DNA of 64,000 nt from Gibbula magus (Eukaryota > Mollusca > Gastropoda > Trochida > Trochidae), in assembly GCA_936450465.1 (NCBI GenBank), contig OW388304.1:7446700-7510699 (forward strand). Reading direction: 5' to 3'. Shown one piece after another: positions 1 to 11,830 of this stretch (the stretch's first letter is position 1; every line of letters begins with the position of its first letter). Both the position numbers and the translations under genes were made by a program. Below the pieces are notes generated by a model. That model was not told the origin of the DNA. It worked only from the letters and a program-made list of their open reading frames with translations, and did no database searches.

Positions 1-623
1 CACTTTGAGTCTATGTTTAAGAATGAGGATAACAAATCAACTCACCTCACGACACTAAGAAACAACAAACAAGAACTTCAGTTCTCAACGTGATAAGCTG
101 CTTTGTGAGAACACTGATAGCGAGCGGTCAATGTAATGCGCCATAAATAAGCCATCATTCGCTCTTGACCCGTGCTATTGATTCGCCAATGCCCACTGCC
201 TTAGCTGTATTTTCAGTTCCACATATTGACTGGAAAATGTCCATTGTTTTCTATTGTCAATATTACAGATTTCGCAGAGCATACTTCTTCAGTGATATCC
301 TTCTTTATCCATTATGATCTATCTACTTCAAACATTTTCTTATATTGGCATTCACCAGTTATATTTGTAAACGGCAGGACTATTCAGTTTAGCTTGGATT
401 CAAAGTTGAGGATGATGGAAATTTACATACCCTCTTTTAAAGAAATCCTGTAAAGTTTTACGATCCACGAACGAATCGAACGCAATATTTAGGTGATTAA
501 AACCATAAACTACTGTTAGTAAAGTCATTGCCGTACTTATTGTTGCAGTTCATTACACATACATGATATAATGCGATTTGAGGTGAGGTTAGATGAGTTG
601 AGGTTTAACGCCGCTTTCAAGAG
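1..623. other. No gene seen
   Basis: AT-rich sequence without a supportable exon. The last 30 bases (GAGGTTTAACGCCGCTTTC) resemble a fragment of a dispersed molluscan repeat, from memory. Confidence 0.4.
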
Positions 624-960
624 TACACTGTCGGCCAAAAGAAACGCCTACTAGATATCTTATCAGATATCGTAAAAACTATAATGAACGGACTAGCAAT
701 ATTATAGCATAATGAAGTTGCACCATTTCCGCATAATATATTTGAATATCAGAAGTTAATGTCACGTAAGAATGGCGATTGTTGAAATGAGAATACAATA
801 ATTGTTCAGTTTTCGATCAGTGCTTCATCAGAAAAACATTTTTTAAAGATTTTCATACCACCACGAGCAACATTACAGGCACGCATTCGCATTAAAGTGG
901 GGATGATGCTACAGATGTACGTGGTAACGGTGCGCAAGTGAATCAACCGAAAATAGCAGA
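624..960 (+). mobile_element. Partial TACACTGTCGGCC MITE
   Basis: Left terminus and body match 9265-9600, including CTAGATATCTTATCAGATATC. The right end is missing and the sequence runs into a different repeat at about 961-1165. Confidence 0.6.
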
Positions 961-1170
961 ATATATCTCTTTATTTTAAATTTTTGGGTAAACGTTGTTA
1001 TCTGTGTCGACAACAAACCATTATCGATTGTCGTGAAGCTATCATTGGTATGATGATATGCCAATCAAAGCTTATTTACATTTAAAATGGGTTTTTAAAA
1101 TAATAAAATAAGCTGTAAATACGCCCATTCGTTTGCCGACAATCCAAGCGGCATGCATATTTGATGGGTG
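961..1170 (+). repeat. Interspersed repeat, inverted copy at 8645-8905
   Basis: GTAAACGTTGTTATCTG, AACAAACCATTATCGATTGTC and GCCGACAATCCAAGCG recur in reverse complement at 8645-8905. Both copies adjoin a partial TACACTGTCGGCC MITE but in opposite orientation. Confidence 0.6.
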
Positions 1171-2254
1171 GCTTTCATCTGTACTTTTATCTTTCAACAG
1201 ATTCTGTTATGACTTTGAACAAAGGTATCGATAATTCCTCTCGGAACAAAACACCAGATAATATAAACTACAAAGTGTTTATCAATATTTGATTCATGGT
1301 TAGACCGAAAAAGACACAAACTCTTGGGAAAAGACGGAACATACTCCCAGGTCACATTGACATTGAATATAATATTACAAAACATTTGTGAATGTCAAAA
1401 ACGTCAATATTTGACGTAAATACGATTCTCAATTAGGAAGTTAAATTAAATTCTGTGATGGAATATAACTTTATAATGTTCTTCTATTATGCTTTGGCAC
1501 TTAATCAAACAAGGTATAACCTGCCAAACCGATTTTGTTATTGCTTGACAACGATAGACTTGGTATGGAAACGTCGCCTGCACTAACAAAGACAATTAAC
1601 ATAGTTTTTATGCACGTCCAACTATTAACTTCTATTTCTCCCTGAACACGTTTAGCTATCGGGTATAAATACTTTTCTCAGACAGAGCCTCCTACAAATG
1701 AATCAATCCTAGCCTTTAATCATCGTTAAGTGTACGCCATCGAGCCATATTTGGTTCGCTTTAACTCACAAACATCACCCAAATCAAACAAACATCCAAT
1801 TAACAATCATCGGTAAGAATTATCCTTATTGTTTGCTGATCAGGAACATCGATGTATTCATAGGGAACTAAATTGATTCCTCTTTAGAGGGCATATTTAA
1901 TGGGCTTTCATATGTTCTTTCGAGATGTATGTGATTTTGTATTGATAGGACTTATGTTATGTTATGTAATCCGTCAAATAGTTACGCTGTTGAACAATGA
2001 TTGACCTCGCTGCATAATGGTTTTATTTCTAAATTCATAGCGTAATTTTGTATCAAAAGGTCAAATCTAAAAGCAACAACATGTCACAATCAATATAACG
2101 TTCAACTACAGTCTGTTTAACTCATGCACCCTTCTAGTTTAGTCTCCACTAAAACCTCTCCAACTGAACCTTTAAATGCATGTCTAATCACATCACAGAC
2201 AGACAGATGTTTTATTATAGTCTCACCTCAATTAAGTACATAAAAAAACAAATA
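1171..2254. other. No gene seen
   Basis: Apart from the possible TATA box at 1664, nothing recognisable. Confidence 0.4.
1664..1671 (+). promoter_or_regulatory. Possible TATA box
   Basis: GGGTATAAATAC in an otherwise unannotated stretch, followed about 145 bp later by a CGGTAAGAA donor-like site. No coding exon was identified. Confidence 0.15.
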
Positions 2255-2413
2255 CAGTCAGGCCTCGATAATCATCAAAAACGTTCGGATAGTGAAATGT
2301 TCGGACTACTGAGTACTGAGGACTACTAAAGAGATTAGTTTGGTTACATCTTCCTACTGTTCGGAAACTGCGAGATTCGGATTATCGGTGGCCGGATTAT
2401 CGCGGCTTGACTG
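2255..2413. mobile_element. Tigger/pogo-like MITE
   Basis: CAGTCAGGCCTCGATAATC at the left and GATTATCGCGGCTTGACTG at the right form the inverted ends, with TA on both sides. CAGT termini and TA duplication are typical of pogo/Tigger. Confidence 0.7.
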
Positions 2414-2838
2414 TATTAACTCATACAGATAGTAAAATGATGAGCCACTCTGTAGAGGGTTACGAGAGACTTAGCTTTTCATATGGTTAAAATACAAAAG
2501 AAAAGTTCATATATCTTAAAATGTATAAAATTACAACCTAAAATACATGTAAATATACATTTTGTAAATATGTAAATAATATAAACTCATATAACTAACA
2601 ATATGAAAGAATAAGAAATTAAACAGCAATGCAAACCCTTCAGTGCATGAATCTACTAAGCAATTAAGTCATCTGAGAATTGCTTTAAAAGCTTAGAAAT
2701 CCGGTTGAATGGGTTTTGGTGCAATCGTGATTTCCTCAGTCTGTGACTACAATGAACCGAATAACAATCGATAATGCACAAAATATATCGATTGGGTTCA
2801 CAATATCTATTGTCCTCATGTAGGTTCGTAATGACTAA

Positions 2839-3467
2839 AGCCCTGTTTATACGGCAATATGCAATATTGCTTATGGCAGTAATATACACACGTGAGTAAA
2901 AGTAAATTAACTATGCGTTCATATCTGTTTAATTTCTGCAAATGGACATGCAACTCTTTTAATATATATATGAAGAGATAATTCCTTAAACATGCTTATT
3001 AAAATTCTTTTAGATGTAAATTACATGTAAATAAATGAAACTAATTTATATCTGTCAACATTGGTTTGACTATTTCGCCCTAATTATAATGAAAATCGGA
3101 CAGTCAGATGTATTTCGAAGCTCATCGCGTGCACGAAGGAGATTAACCTCTGTAGAGAATTTGAAATACAATATTAAGAGTTTCTAAAGGTCTCTCACAT
3201 ATTTTCTCAACTTGTGTTACGTCAATTTGTCTGTATATGACGAATTGTAATAGAAGAGTGAAATTACCATATTTAATCACGGTAGTAAACATTTGCACCT
3301 GCCCTTGACAAAGTGCAAATGTGCTTAGGGTAATGCAAAATCTGCTTACGGTAGTAAAATGTGCATATGTGCATATGCGTTTATACGGCGAGATTTGCTC
3401 ATGTGAGCAAACTTGCATATATGCAACGATTTACTCATATGCAAACGCTCGCCGTATAAACAGGGCT
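2839..3467. mobile_element. PIF/Harbinger-like MITE
   Basis: AGCCCTGTTTATACGGC and GCCGTATAAACAGGGCT form perfect 17-bp inverted ends, flanked by TAA on both sides (a 3-bp duplication). There is no transposase frame; the interior has many short GCATATG words. Confidence 0.72.
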
Positions 3468-3941
3468 TAAATAATTGAGAATATATGTGAAGATGTTAAT
3501 GATAACTTAAAGAAAGTCAGGAATGGAAACAGACTGAGGGTGATATCTGTTTGAGGGTAAATATATGTGTATCGGTTTGAGAAATATGTGTATTTTATTT
3601 GTACATATGTGTCAAAATCAATTTTGCAATGTTCATGTATTTGATTACAGTAACTTAAGACTGAGAACCTTTGAAAACGCGTACAAGTTGGTGTACTTTT
3701 TATGAAATATATCAAACGTAAAAAAAACCTTACGTTTTGAATGGGTCATTATAGACGTATTGAGACCCATTGCCCGAGTTCATATCCATTTCATGGATTT
3801 GACAGGCGACATAATTTCTAAAACTCAACTCGTCCATGACAGTACACTGTGAAAGTGTGAAAATGATAATGTACGAGCATTGCCTGATGTGCCATGCATT
3901 TAAGGTAATGGCATCAATGGCATCAACAGCAATCTGACGCA

Positions 3942-4300
3942 ATGCCACGACTGACTATACAGGGACGTGAAAGTACTATAGGACTGTTGGAAGCAGGGAC
4001 TTCACAGTCAGCTGTTGCCAGACGTTTTCATATCCACCAGACAAAGCAAGCTGTCTTGTTAGAAGACACCAGAAAACAGGAAGTACAAACAGGACATAAC
4101 GACAAACATTCCACCATACCAAACGATACGCATGTCAGCCTTGATCAGATTCCTTTGGAATGACATCAACATTTGGAGATCAACTGATGAGACGATGGTC
4201 GGCATTCTACTCTTCCTATCACCACTTAATTCAAAACAATCGCCGATTATCTATCCGTACCCACAGGACAAAGAGGGGTGGAGTGGAATCCGCTTGCCAC
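3942..4300 (+). pseudogene. Tc1/mariner transposase N-terminal remnant
   Basis: MPRLTIQGRESTIGLLEAG and SQSAVARRFHIHQT resemble the helix-turn-helix start of Tc1-type transposases. The rest is scrambled by frameshifts and lacks the DDE domain. Confidence 0.45.
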
Positions 4301-4439
4301 CCTAAATTAGGCGGACTCGGTAAGGCCGATTCGACCACTTTTTGTCCTGTGACCAATTGTGTTCACCCGCTCGTTTTGTGTATTATATTCACAACCGCTG
4401 CTCTGTACATAAAACCAGACACTTCCCTTAGATAACTGT

Positions 4440-7400
4440 AGTTGAGCAATCAAATGTACACATAACCTTATATAGGTGTTAATAAATACACCGAAACATC
4501 TCATTCGTTTCGATATATGTTACATGTATCTGTAACCTCTGCTGCGAATGGGCCACATTCTCGGCTAGAATGAGAGAATCCTGATTTGTTGCATCGAAAG
4601 TTAGTTGTACAATCAGCGACGTTGTATAAAACTGAGCATTCATTGACTCTCGAAATGAGAGAGGAGTTGTTTCATCTATGCGATGCGCACATATTGTTTA
4701 CAAGACACAGGTCAGTCCCAGATGTAAAACGATGTTTGACTGAACAAAAGAAGATGATACCGACGGAGCACACTATTACGGCAAGGGGATTTTGCTTAAA
4801 ATCGTGAATTTGGCCAATATAAAACAGAGGTTATGATGGAAGAACTGAGTTGAGCAACCTGGGAGAGAATGGTTTTGTGTGTCAACGAATGATTTTCATT
4901 ATTAATACAATGAAATCCAAGGGAAAGGAAACTAAACATCCTAGCATACCCTGACGCTTATACAGAGGGTCCCTAATAAGATTACCAGGTAGACAAACAC
5001 ATTGTTCATCACTACCAGCTATCTGTGGATCAATAAAACCTATTAGGAGCGTCTGGTGTTTTAAAGAGATACGTTATTTCACATTGACTTTACATACGTT
5101 CGGGGAGCGTTCCACTAACTGATTTTAGCTCAAAGATCAATCATTACGCCCATCTTGTATCATTGGCTATGACAGACCTGAAGGCTAAGACCGCTTCCTG
5201 GAACCGTACCCAGATATATTATGGCTTATCTCATATAGTTTTCCCATTGTTGATGTTTTTTCGTTGTGGGACATTAAAGGCATTGATTTACATGGGTTTT
5301 CGTTCTGTCAATATGTCAGTCAGGGATCATGACTACACGCTGTGAGACAGTAGTGTGAACAAGACAAATCAAACAATGTATTTTTAGATTGTATATACAC
5401 TTTTACAGGAAATCGGAAACGGTAATGGTGGTATATGTAAATTGACAGAGAGGTTGCATTCACGTAAATATTCCTAAGCAAGACTAAGCTTTTGTATGAA
5501 ACCTATAGGGATGTGTCGTATTAGTGAAGATAACGAAGTTCCTCATTCATGAAAGCCTTGTTTTTCTCTATTCAGAAACCGTCGTGAACAAACAGTTCAA
5601 ACGTTAACGGAAAGAAGTGAAGTGTTGGTCTAGTGTGACGAACATCTGTTCATTAAACCAGACGGATCGAGTTGTTTACCGAGTGTTTACATACCTGTAC
5701 AGATTAGTTAATTCACATCGTATGCTCAAATTAATAATCGATTTCGAATGCAGACGTCACGGCATTGTGAACAGAAACTTGTCTATCAATAAAGGTAGAA
5801 GAACCTGGACTAGAGTACCGTCATTACCTCGAATTGTCGCCGGGGTATGACCATTTGTAGGTGATGCGCACAGTTTCTTTAATGCAGTGTATACCATTCA
5901 CTTATGCCTAAAGGAGATACTGTTCACTCTCAATAATGGCTTTATATTCACTCAACAAATTCATACTCAAGAAAATTTGTCATGATTTCATTTCACTCCA
6001 TTCCATGCTTGTTAGCGGTTGATTTATATTGCCATACGCCGGTTTCGAATAGACGTGAGGGTCTGAAAGAATAGATACTTGGGGAAGTTTTTTCGAGGAT
6101 ATTTTGGTCCGAGTCAAATAATAAAGCAGTAGTGGGTCAATATTTATTATATAAATTGTTTGTGTTCCGTTTATTATTAAATGAATTGCATCCTTGTGGA
6201 ACTCAATTCACGTGCAAAAGAAATCCCCACACACAACACAATTGTCTTCAATACAAAATATGAATTTTCAAAACATCATCTGTACATATTTCAGAGAAAC
6301 ACACGTTTAAAAATCGTCGTTTTGGAATATCCTTTACTAGGCGAGATAGGAGCGCCAAAAGCGATATTTTGACCTCCTACAGTAATTATGTGTGAATAAA
6401 CTTAAATCCATGAGGGTAATTAATGTCGACGTCATCTTGTATTTATTAAATTTCTACTTTTTTAGTTTTTAAACATAAATATCACACATTGTGCGGAAAA
6501 AACATCTTGAAAAAACGATATACAAAATGAAATTAAAAACTATGTGTTACTGTGTGTCAATCTATATGTTTTAAACATATGTAAATTTAGTGAAATATAG
6601 CGTTTTTCTCATTTCAAGTAAGCACACAAACAAGATGGCGGATACTCCCGATAGATCTCGGTCTTTAAGAGTCTTCCTATCTTACCTCAGTGATTATCAA
6701 GAGCTGACATATCTTGGTAACCATACATTCCAAGAACCTAGACGCATTATCAATGAAGGTTACAGAGAGCAGATATATCTCTGTGAATATTAACGTTGTG
6801 TAACGGTTATATATATATATCAATTTCAATATAGTAATCTGACGAATTAAAGAAGGTGTTCGAAGTAAGACTTCGGAAAAAGATAAGCTATAGACCAGTA
6901 AAGGTCCTTCTTCGCGATGTGTTGTCACGACCTGCATTGTCAGAAACTACAGGTCGTATCAACTTACATGATATGCATACAAATCATTCAGATGTACCTA
7001 CAAGTTAATATTTACGTGTTCTAACTACAAATCGAACAGAGTGAACGGGTATTAAGACAGTAGAATACAATTTAAAACGGTTATCAGTTGATATAAACGA
7101 TTCTGTTTCATTCTCGTCTCTATATATACACATTTTCATCTACCCACTTATTTTACATCAGGAAAATGAATAATTCCAATAGTAACCTCCCTCGAAACAG
7201 TTCCGACTTACCTGAGTGTCAGTGGGTAATCACAATGTGGTGGGAATAACGACACAACGAGCAGCAATAAACGTTCTGAAATGACTGATATAAATGTATT
7301 CACTAACTATCTAGCTTTAGCTTTACTTTGACAATATCACAAACTAATAAATGTCCATATTCAAGATTAATGTGTTAATCTAAAGTAAGCACACATGTGT

Positions 7401-8491
7401 GCACATCAACTAACTGATAAAACATCATGTCCAAAGCAATATGAAAGATTATACACAACAGAGCTTACCTTTTATCAGTGAGCGACTGTCGTCTACATGA
7501 GAACTGTTTCCCATTTATTATTGGCAGTGGTCTTGCTTTATTGTGTTTTACTCTGTAAAATCAATCAACAGAGATCGATAACTTCTGCAGGAGATGTTTC
7601 ATTTCACTTTGTAAACCAGGATAAAATCAATATTTGCTTTCATTCATGTAATATTCATTATTGGTCGATATGGGACGACTGTCTCTCTCCGTGTTGATCC
7701 CGACGTTGCCCGGCATTACTCCAAATGACTACACATACTCTTGACCGTGTGTTTATATTCACTTCCAAGTACTGTTTTAATCATCCTAATGCTATGGTGT
7801 CCATTCATATGCTGTTGATCTTTCCCTTTTATAATATGTATCTCGGGATAGGTTCTTGACGCCGATTAGCTTGAAATAGGCATTTAATCGTTCATGTTGT
7901 AGAAAGAGCACTAGTCAACGGCAATGATACAGTTTTGAATCATTCATATACACATTGTATACGGTATCCAAGACAAATTTTTAACCGAAATGTTATACAA
8001 CTGTACATCATTCCCTTCTATGAAATGTTGACTGACTGCACGGCGTCTTTAGACAGTTTCGTAAGCGTCAGTGGTGAAGCGATTGAATAATGGCAGGTCG
8101 TTTGTTTTCAGTGGTGTGGCACCGGAGAATCGATGCACACTGATTAGCACATATACACGATAACAAAAACCTGTGTCGTGAGTGATAGACATTTACAGAC
8201 ATCAAACATGTATACTTCTATAATCCAATATCGCAGTTCATTAAGTGTATTCTCTCCTTCAGAAGTTTCTCCCTTCAGGTTTCATATCGTAAGAGGTCTG
8301 AACGGAGGCACTTCTGTTGAAACAGAAATAGAAGTTTTCATATAATGTCCATTATACCACTATATCATTAGCCCGTTATCGCCTTGAATAGATCAGTTTA
8401 TTTCTCTAACGTTAATTTTGAAATATTTAGACTAGCTTAACTCCATTTTCAATCCACATTCGGGTGAGGAAGCATGTGAAGCCTTTGAGTA
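4440..8491. other. Intergenic, about 4 kb
   Basis: Only short chance frames and the doubtful signal-peptide frame at 7497. No clear transposon ends seen. Confidence 0.4.
7497..7697 (+). CDS. Possible small secreted peptide or first exon
   Basis: 66 codons starting MRTVSHLLLAVVLLYCVLL, a convincing signal-peptide-like stretch, followed by a tail with six Cys in all. A GT donor (CTCT|GTAAAA) inside it would give a signal exon in phase 1, as in the minus-strand family. No homologue recognised; it may be chance. Confidence 0.22.
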   Translation: MRTVSHLLLAVVLLYCVLLCKINQQRSITSAGDVSFHFVNQDKINICFHSCNIHYWSIWDDCLSPC

Positions 8492-8640
8492 TACACTGTC
8501 GCCCACAAGAAACACCTACTAGATATCTTATCAGATATCGTAAAAACTATAATGAACAGACTAGAGATATTATAGCATAATGAAGTTGCACCATTTCTGC
8601 ATAATATATTTGAATTTCAGAAGTTCATGTCACGAAAGAA
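8492..8640 (+). mobile_element. Partial TACACTGTCGGCC MITE
   Basis: Left 150 bp of the family (TACACTGTCGCCCACAAG variant), then a junction to an inverted copy of the repeat found at 961-1165. Confidence 0.55.
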
Positions 8641-8644
8641 TGGC

Positions 8645-8905
8645 GTCAAATATGCATGCCATCGAAAAAACCTTTTACGTGGTATTGATAAGACATGTGC
8701 ATTGAGAAGCGCTTGGATTGTCGGCAAAAGAATGGGCGTGTTCACAGCTTATCTTTTTTTTTTAAAAACCCATTTTAAATGTAAATGTGCTTTGATTGGC
8801 ATATCATCATATCAATGATCGCTTCACGACAATCGATAATGGTTTGTTGTCGACGCAGATAACAACGTTTACCCCAACATTTAAAACAAAGAGAAATATT
8901 CTGCT
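8645..8905 (-). repeat. Interspersed repeat, inverse of 961-1170
   Basis: Reverse-complement match to 961-1170 (GACAATCGATAATGGTTTGT, CAGATAACAACGTTTAC). This copy is longer, extending to GATGGCATGCATATTTGA on its own strand. Confidence 0.6.
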
Positions 8906-9264
8906 GCTCAAAATCTTACAGCGAACGCTCCTGACGAGGAACAAGAATTAGAGAAACTGTTTCGTGACTGAGAAATATACATACTGCTATACAAATTAGT
9001 GTTTTCGAGAAATGTATGTCATCCCCACTCTTTACATTCTAACAGTACATTTGTACTAGTACGATTTAAAGTGATGATTTGCCGTAAATGCTTTACACTT
9101 CTGGCTATTTTTCAATTCAATTTCGACCATCCAATCGCAGGCGTAGTACCACCAATGGTTTGCAAGTTCCATTCGATGCTCGCAAGTTTCACCGCAATGC
9201 ATGACCACAGAGAGTTGCGGATTTTCTTCCTGCCATAATGCTAGCAGCCGTGATATAAGTGAAA

Positions 9265-9784
9265 TACACTGTCGGCCAAAAGAAACGCCTACTAGATATC
9301 TTATCAGATATCGTAAAAACTATAATGAACAGAAAAGCAATATTATAGCATAATGAAGTTGCACCATTTCTGCATAATATATTTGAATTTCAGAAGTTCA
9401 TGTCACGAAAGAATGGCGATTGTTGAACTGAGAAAACAATAACTGTTCAGTTTTCGATCATTGCTTGGTCAGAAAAACATTTTAAAAAGATTTGCATACA
9501 ACCACGAGCAACATTACAGGCACGCATTCGCATTAAAGTGGTGATGATGCTACATATGTGGTTAACGGTATGCAAGTAAATCAACCAAAAATAGCCGTCT
9601 TTAGTGGGCGTGGTTTTCATGAATGTTATTGACTCGAATCACAGTTTTCCACGATGTCAATGGACTTTCATATTAGTTATTGCTTCAGCATAACGTGGAG
9701 ACCACCATTAATTATAATTCAGAAATGTTTGCATCTTTCATTTTAAGGAAAATCAAGTAGGCGTTTCTTTTGGCCGACAGTGTA
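9265..9784. mobile_element. Full-length TACACTGTCGGCC MITE (Tc1/mariner type)
   Basis: Perfect inverted ends TACACTGTCGGCCAAAAGAA and the complement at 9757-9784, about 520 bp, with no transposase frame. The TA ends suit a Tc1/mariner target. Further copies lie at 624, 8492 and 33250. Confidence 0.75.
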
Positions 9785-10996
9785 CTTTTCTACTTATGAT
9801 AACAAAAGTATCTCCTAACAAGAAAAGCCTTTAAAAAGGCATGGTTGGAGGCATCTTGTTAAGGCTAAAATATATTATAAAAAGGATATGTATGTCATAT
9901 GTTCATATAGCAAAATGCACCCTGCATTATGGTCATTTTGGGGGATAAAAGCTTTGATTACTAATCACACAATTAGTTGTTCAATTCAAAAGTCGCAAAT
10001 AAAAGAATTTTACCTCGATCATTTAAGTTGTGTATATGCTTTTCAATTTACATACATTATTTATTCATAAATAAAATAAAATTATATATAATCTATCATT
10101 TGAAAATGAAAGTGAACATTCAACTTCCCCGATTTATTTTAAAGCGCAACTCCCGGGTGCTTTTGCTCCAATTTTGAAGTAGGCCTATATTATGAATTTG
10201 ATCAAAACGTTGTTGACAGTTGTGTCATTGTTAGATTCCAGCAATAAGAATATGTAGGCCTATTTTCCCTGAGACACGCAGTCAACCATTTGTTAAACAT
10301 TTGCAAATTTAAAGTGTACCAATTCGATTGATTATGAAGCATATTCTGTTTATCTGTGGAAGGAAGGCATATGGACCTTTTTTAATACAAGGATAATGAC
10401 CCGGTATCCTCATGCTTGGTGCTATCAGTTTGGACATAAATATGGTTCTATCCAATATGTGCTTATACATGTACAAGCTTCACTATCATTCATTCAATAA
10501 CAGTACATTGAGTAGGCCTACCATTATGCAAGTCTGATTGGCATTGAAAATATTGATAACTGAGTGGAAGGTTGGTGTGTTGATTGACAACCACTTTTAT
10601 CGTTTAGTATATGCTTGCTCCGCGTATAACATTAGCTTGTAAAGTTTCTTGGATTTTCCGAAACTGCAGTGCGAAATTATGCACTTGAATTGGTACATGT
10701 CTGCTCATGGAGGTGTAAAATGGCTTTGAATTGAAAAATCTTATGATTACTAACATTCAGACTCAGAATAACACAACGGTCGTTTCTATTTTAGATGTTT
10801 AGACAAAATCTCTTTTCGCAGTAAAAGGGGATAATTATTTCGGATAACCCACATGGTCACGTGGTTACAAATTTATTACAGCCGTGTTCGTTGGTCATAT
10901 GCTTTTTCCAAAGTATGAAGAGGCCAAGCATGATTGGTCGAAAGTTTATTTTGAATATTCCAACAGTAATATAGCGTGAAATCCAACTGCGTATCA
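9785..10996. other. Intergenic
   Basis: No supportable exon or repeat end seen. Confidence 0.4.
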
Positions 10997-11023
10997 GGTT
11001 GGAGGCGGTTTGCGCCTCCAACC
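10997..11023. repeat. Perfect 11-bp stem hairpin
   Basis: GGTTGGAGGCG, a 5-base loop, then CGCCTCCAACC. It is GC-rich in an AT-rich region. Function unknown. Confidence 0.6.
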
Positions 11024-11109
11024 AATAAGCAAAATGTGCGAATAAAGATATGATAATGTTATCATGAAAATTCGACTTGCTAACTCGAAAATTCATGAAC
11101 CTATCCTGA

Positions 11110-11790
11110 CAATTGAACACAGAAATCTTGAAAATTGAACTTGAAAATTGAACACAGAAATCTTGAAAATTGAACTTGAAAATTGAACATTGTAACTTTA
11201 AAATTGAACTTTGTACCTTTAAAATTCAACATATTTTATTTCAAACTCGACATATTTTCTATAAAATTCAACTTGGTATCTTGAAATTTCCACTTAATAT
11301 TTTGAAAACTCATCTCGATATCTTGAAAACTCAAGGTACTATCTCGAATGTTTACAATTTCAATGATGCAAAATTGTAATTTTAAACTTTTAAAGTTGAA
11401 TTAAAACATTAAAAAGTATTATAACAATTTGTTATCGTTGTATATTCAAGTTTCAGAGGTGTAGTTACAAGTGAAATATTAACTTTCTTGAACTTTGAAT
11501 GTTCAAGATACTAAATTGAATATTCAAAGAAATTAAGTTGAATATTCAAGATACTAACTTCAATATTCAACACAATAGAGTTGGATATTCAACAAATTAA
11601 GTTTGATTTTTAAAATAGCATATTTTATTATATATTATATTATAGATATTTATATAAATTAAAGATACTAAGTGGAATTTAAGATACTTACCTGAATTTT
11701 CAAAATATAAAGTTGAATTTTCAAATTAGTATCTTTTATGTCCAGGTAAGACTTTCAAATTTCAAAATAAAAGATACTGAATAATAACAT
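11110..11790. repeat. Degenerate CTTGAAAATTGAAC minisatellite
   Basis: Imperfect repeats of ATCTTGAAAATTGAAC-like words cover about 680 bp and flip to the complementary sense (AGTTGAATATTCAA) in the second half. There is no gene; the incidental frame at 11170 simply reads the repeat. Confidence 0.7.
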
Positions 11791-11830
11791 AGCGTAACCC
11801 TAACAGGGTTAATCAACCTGTGTAATCTAA

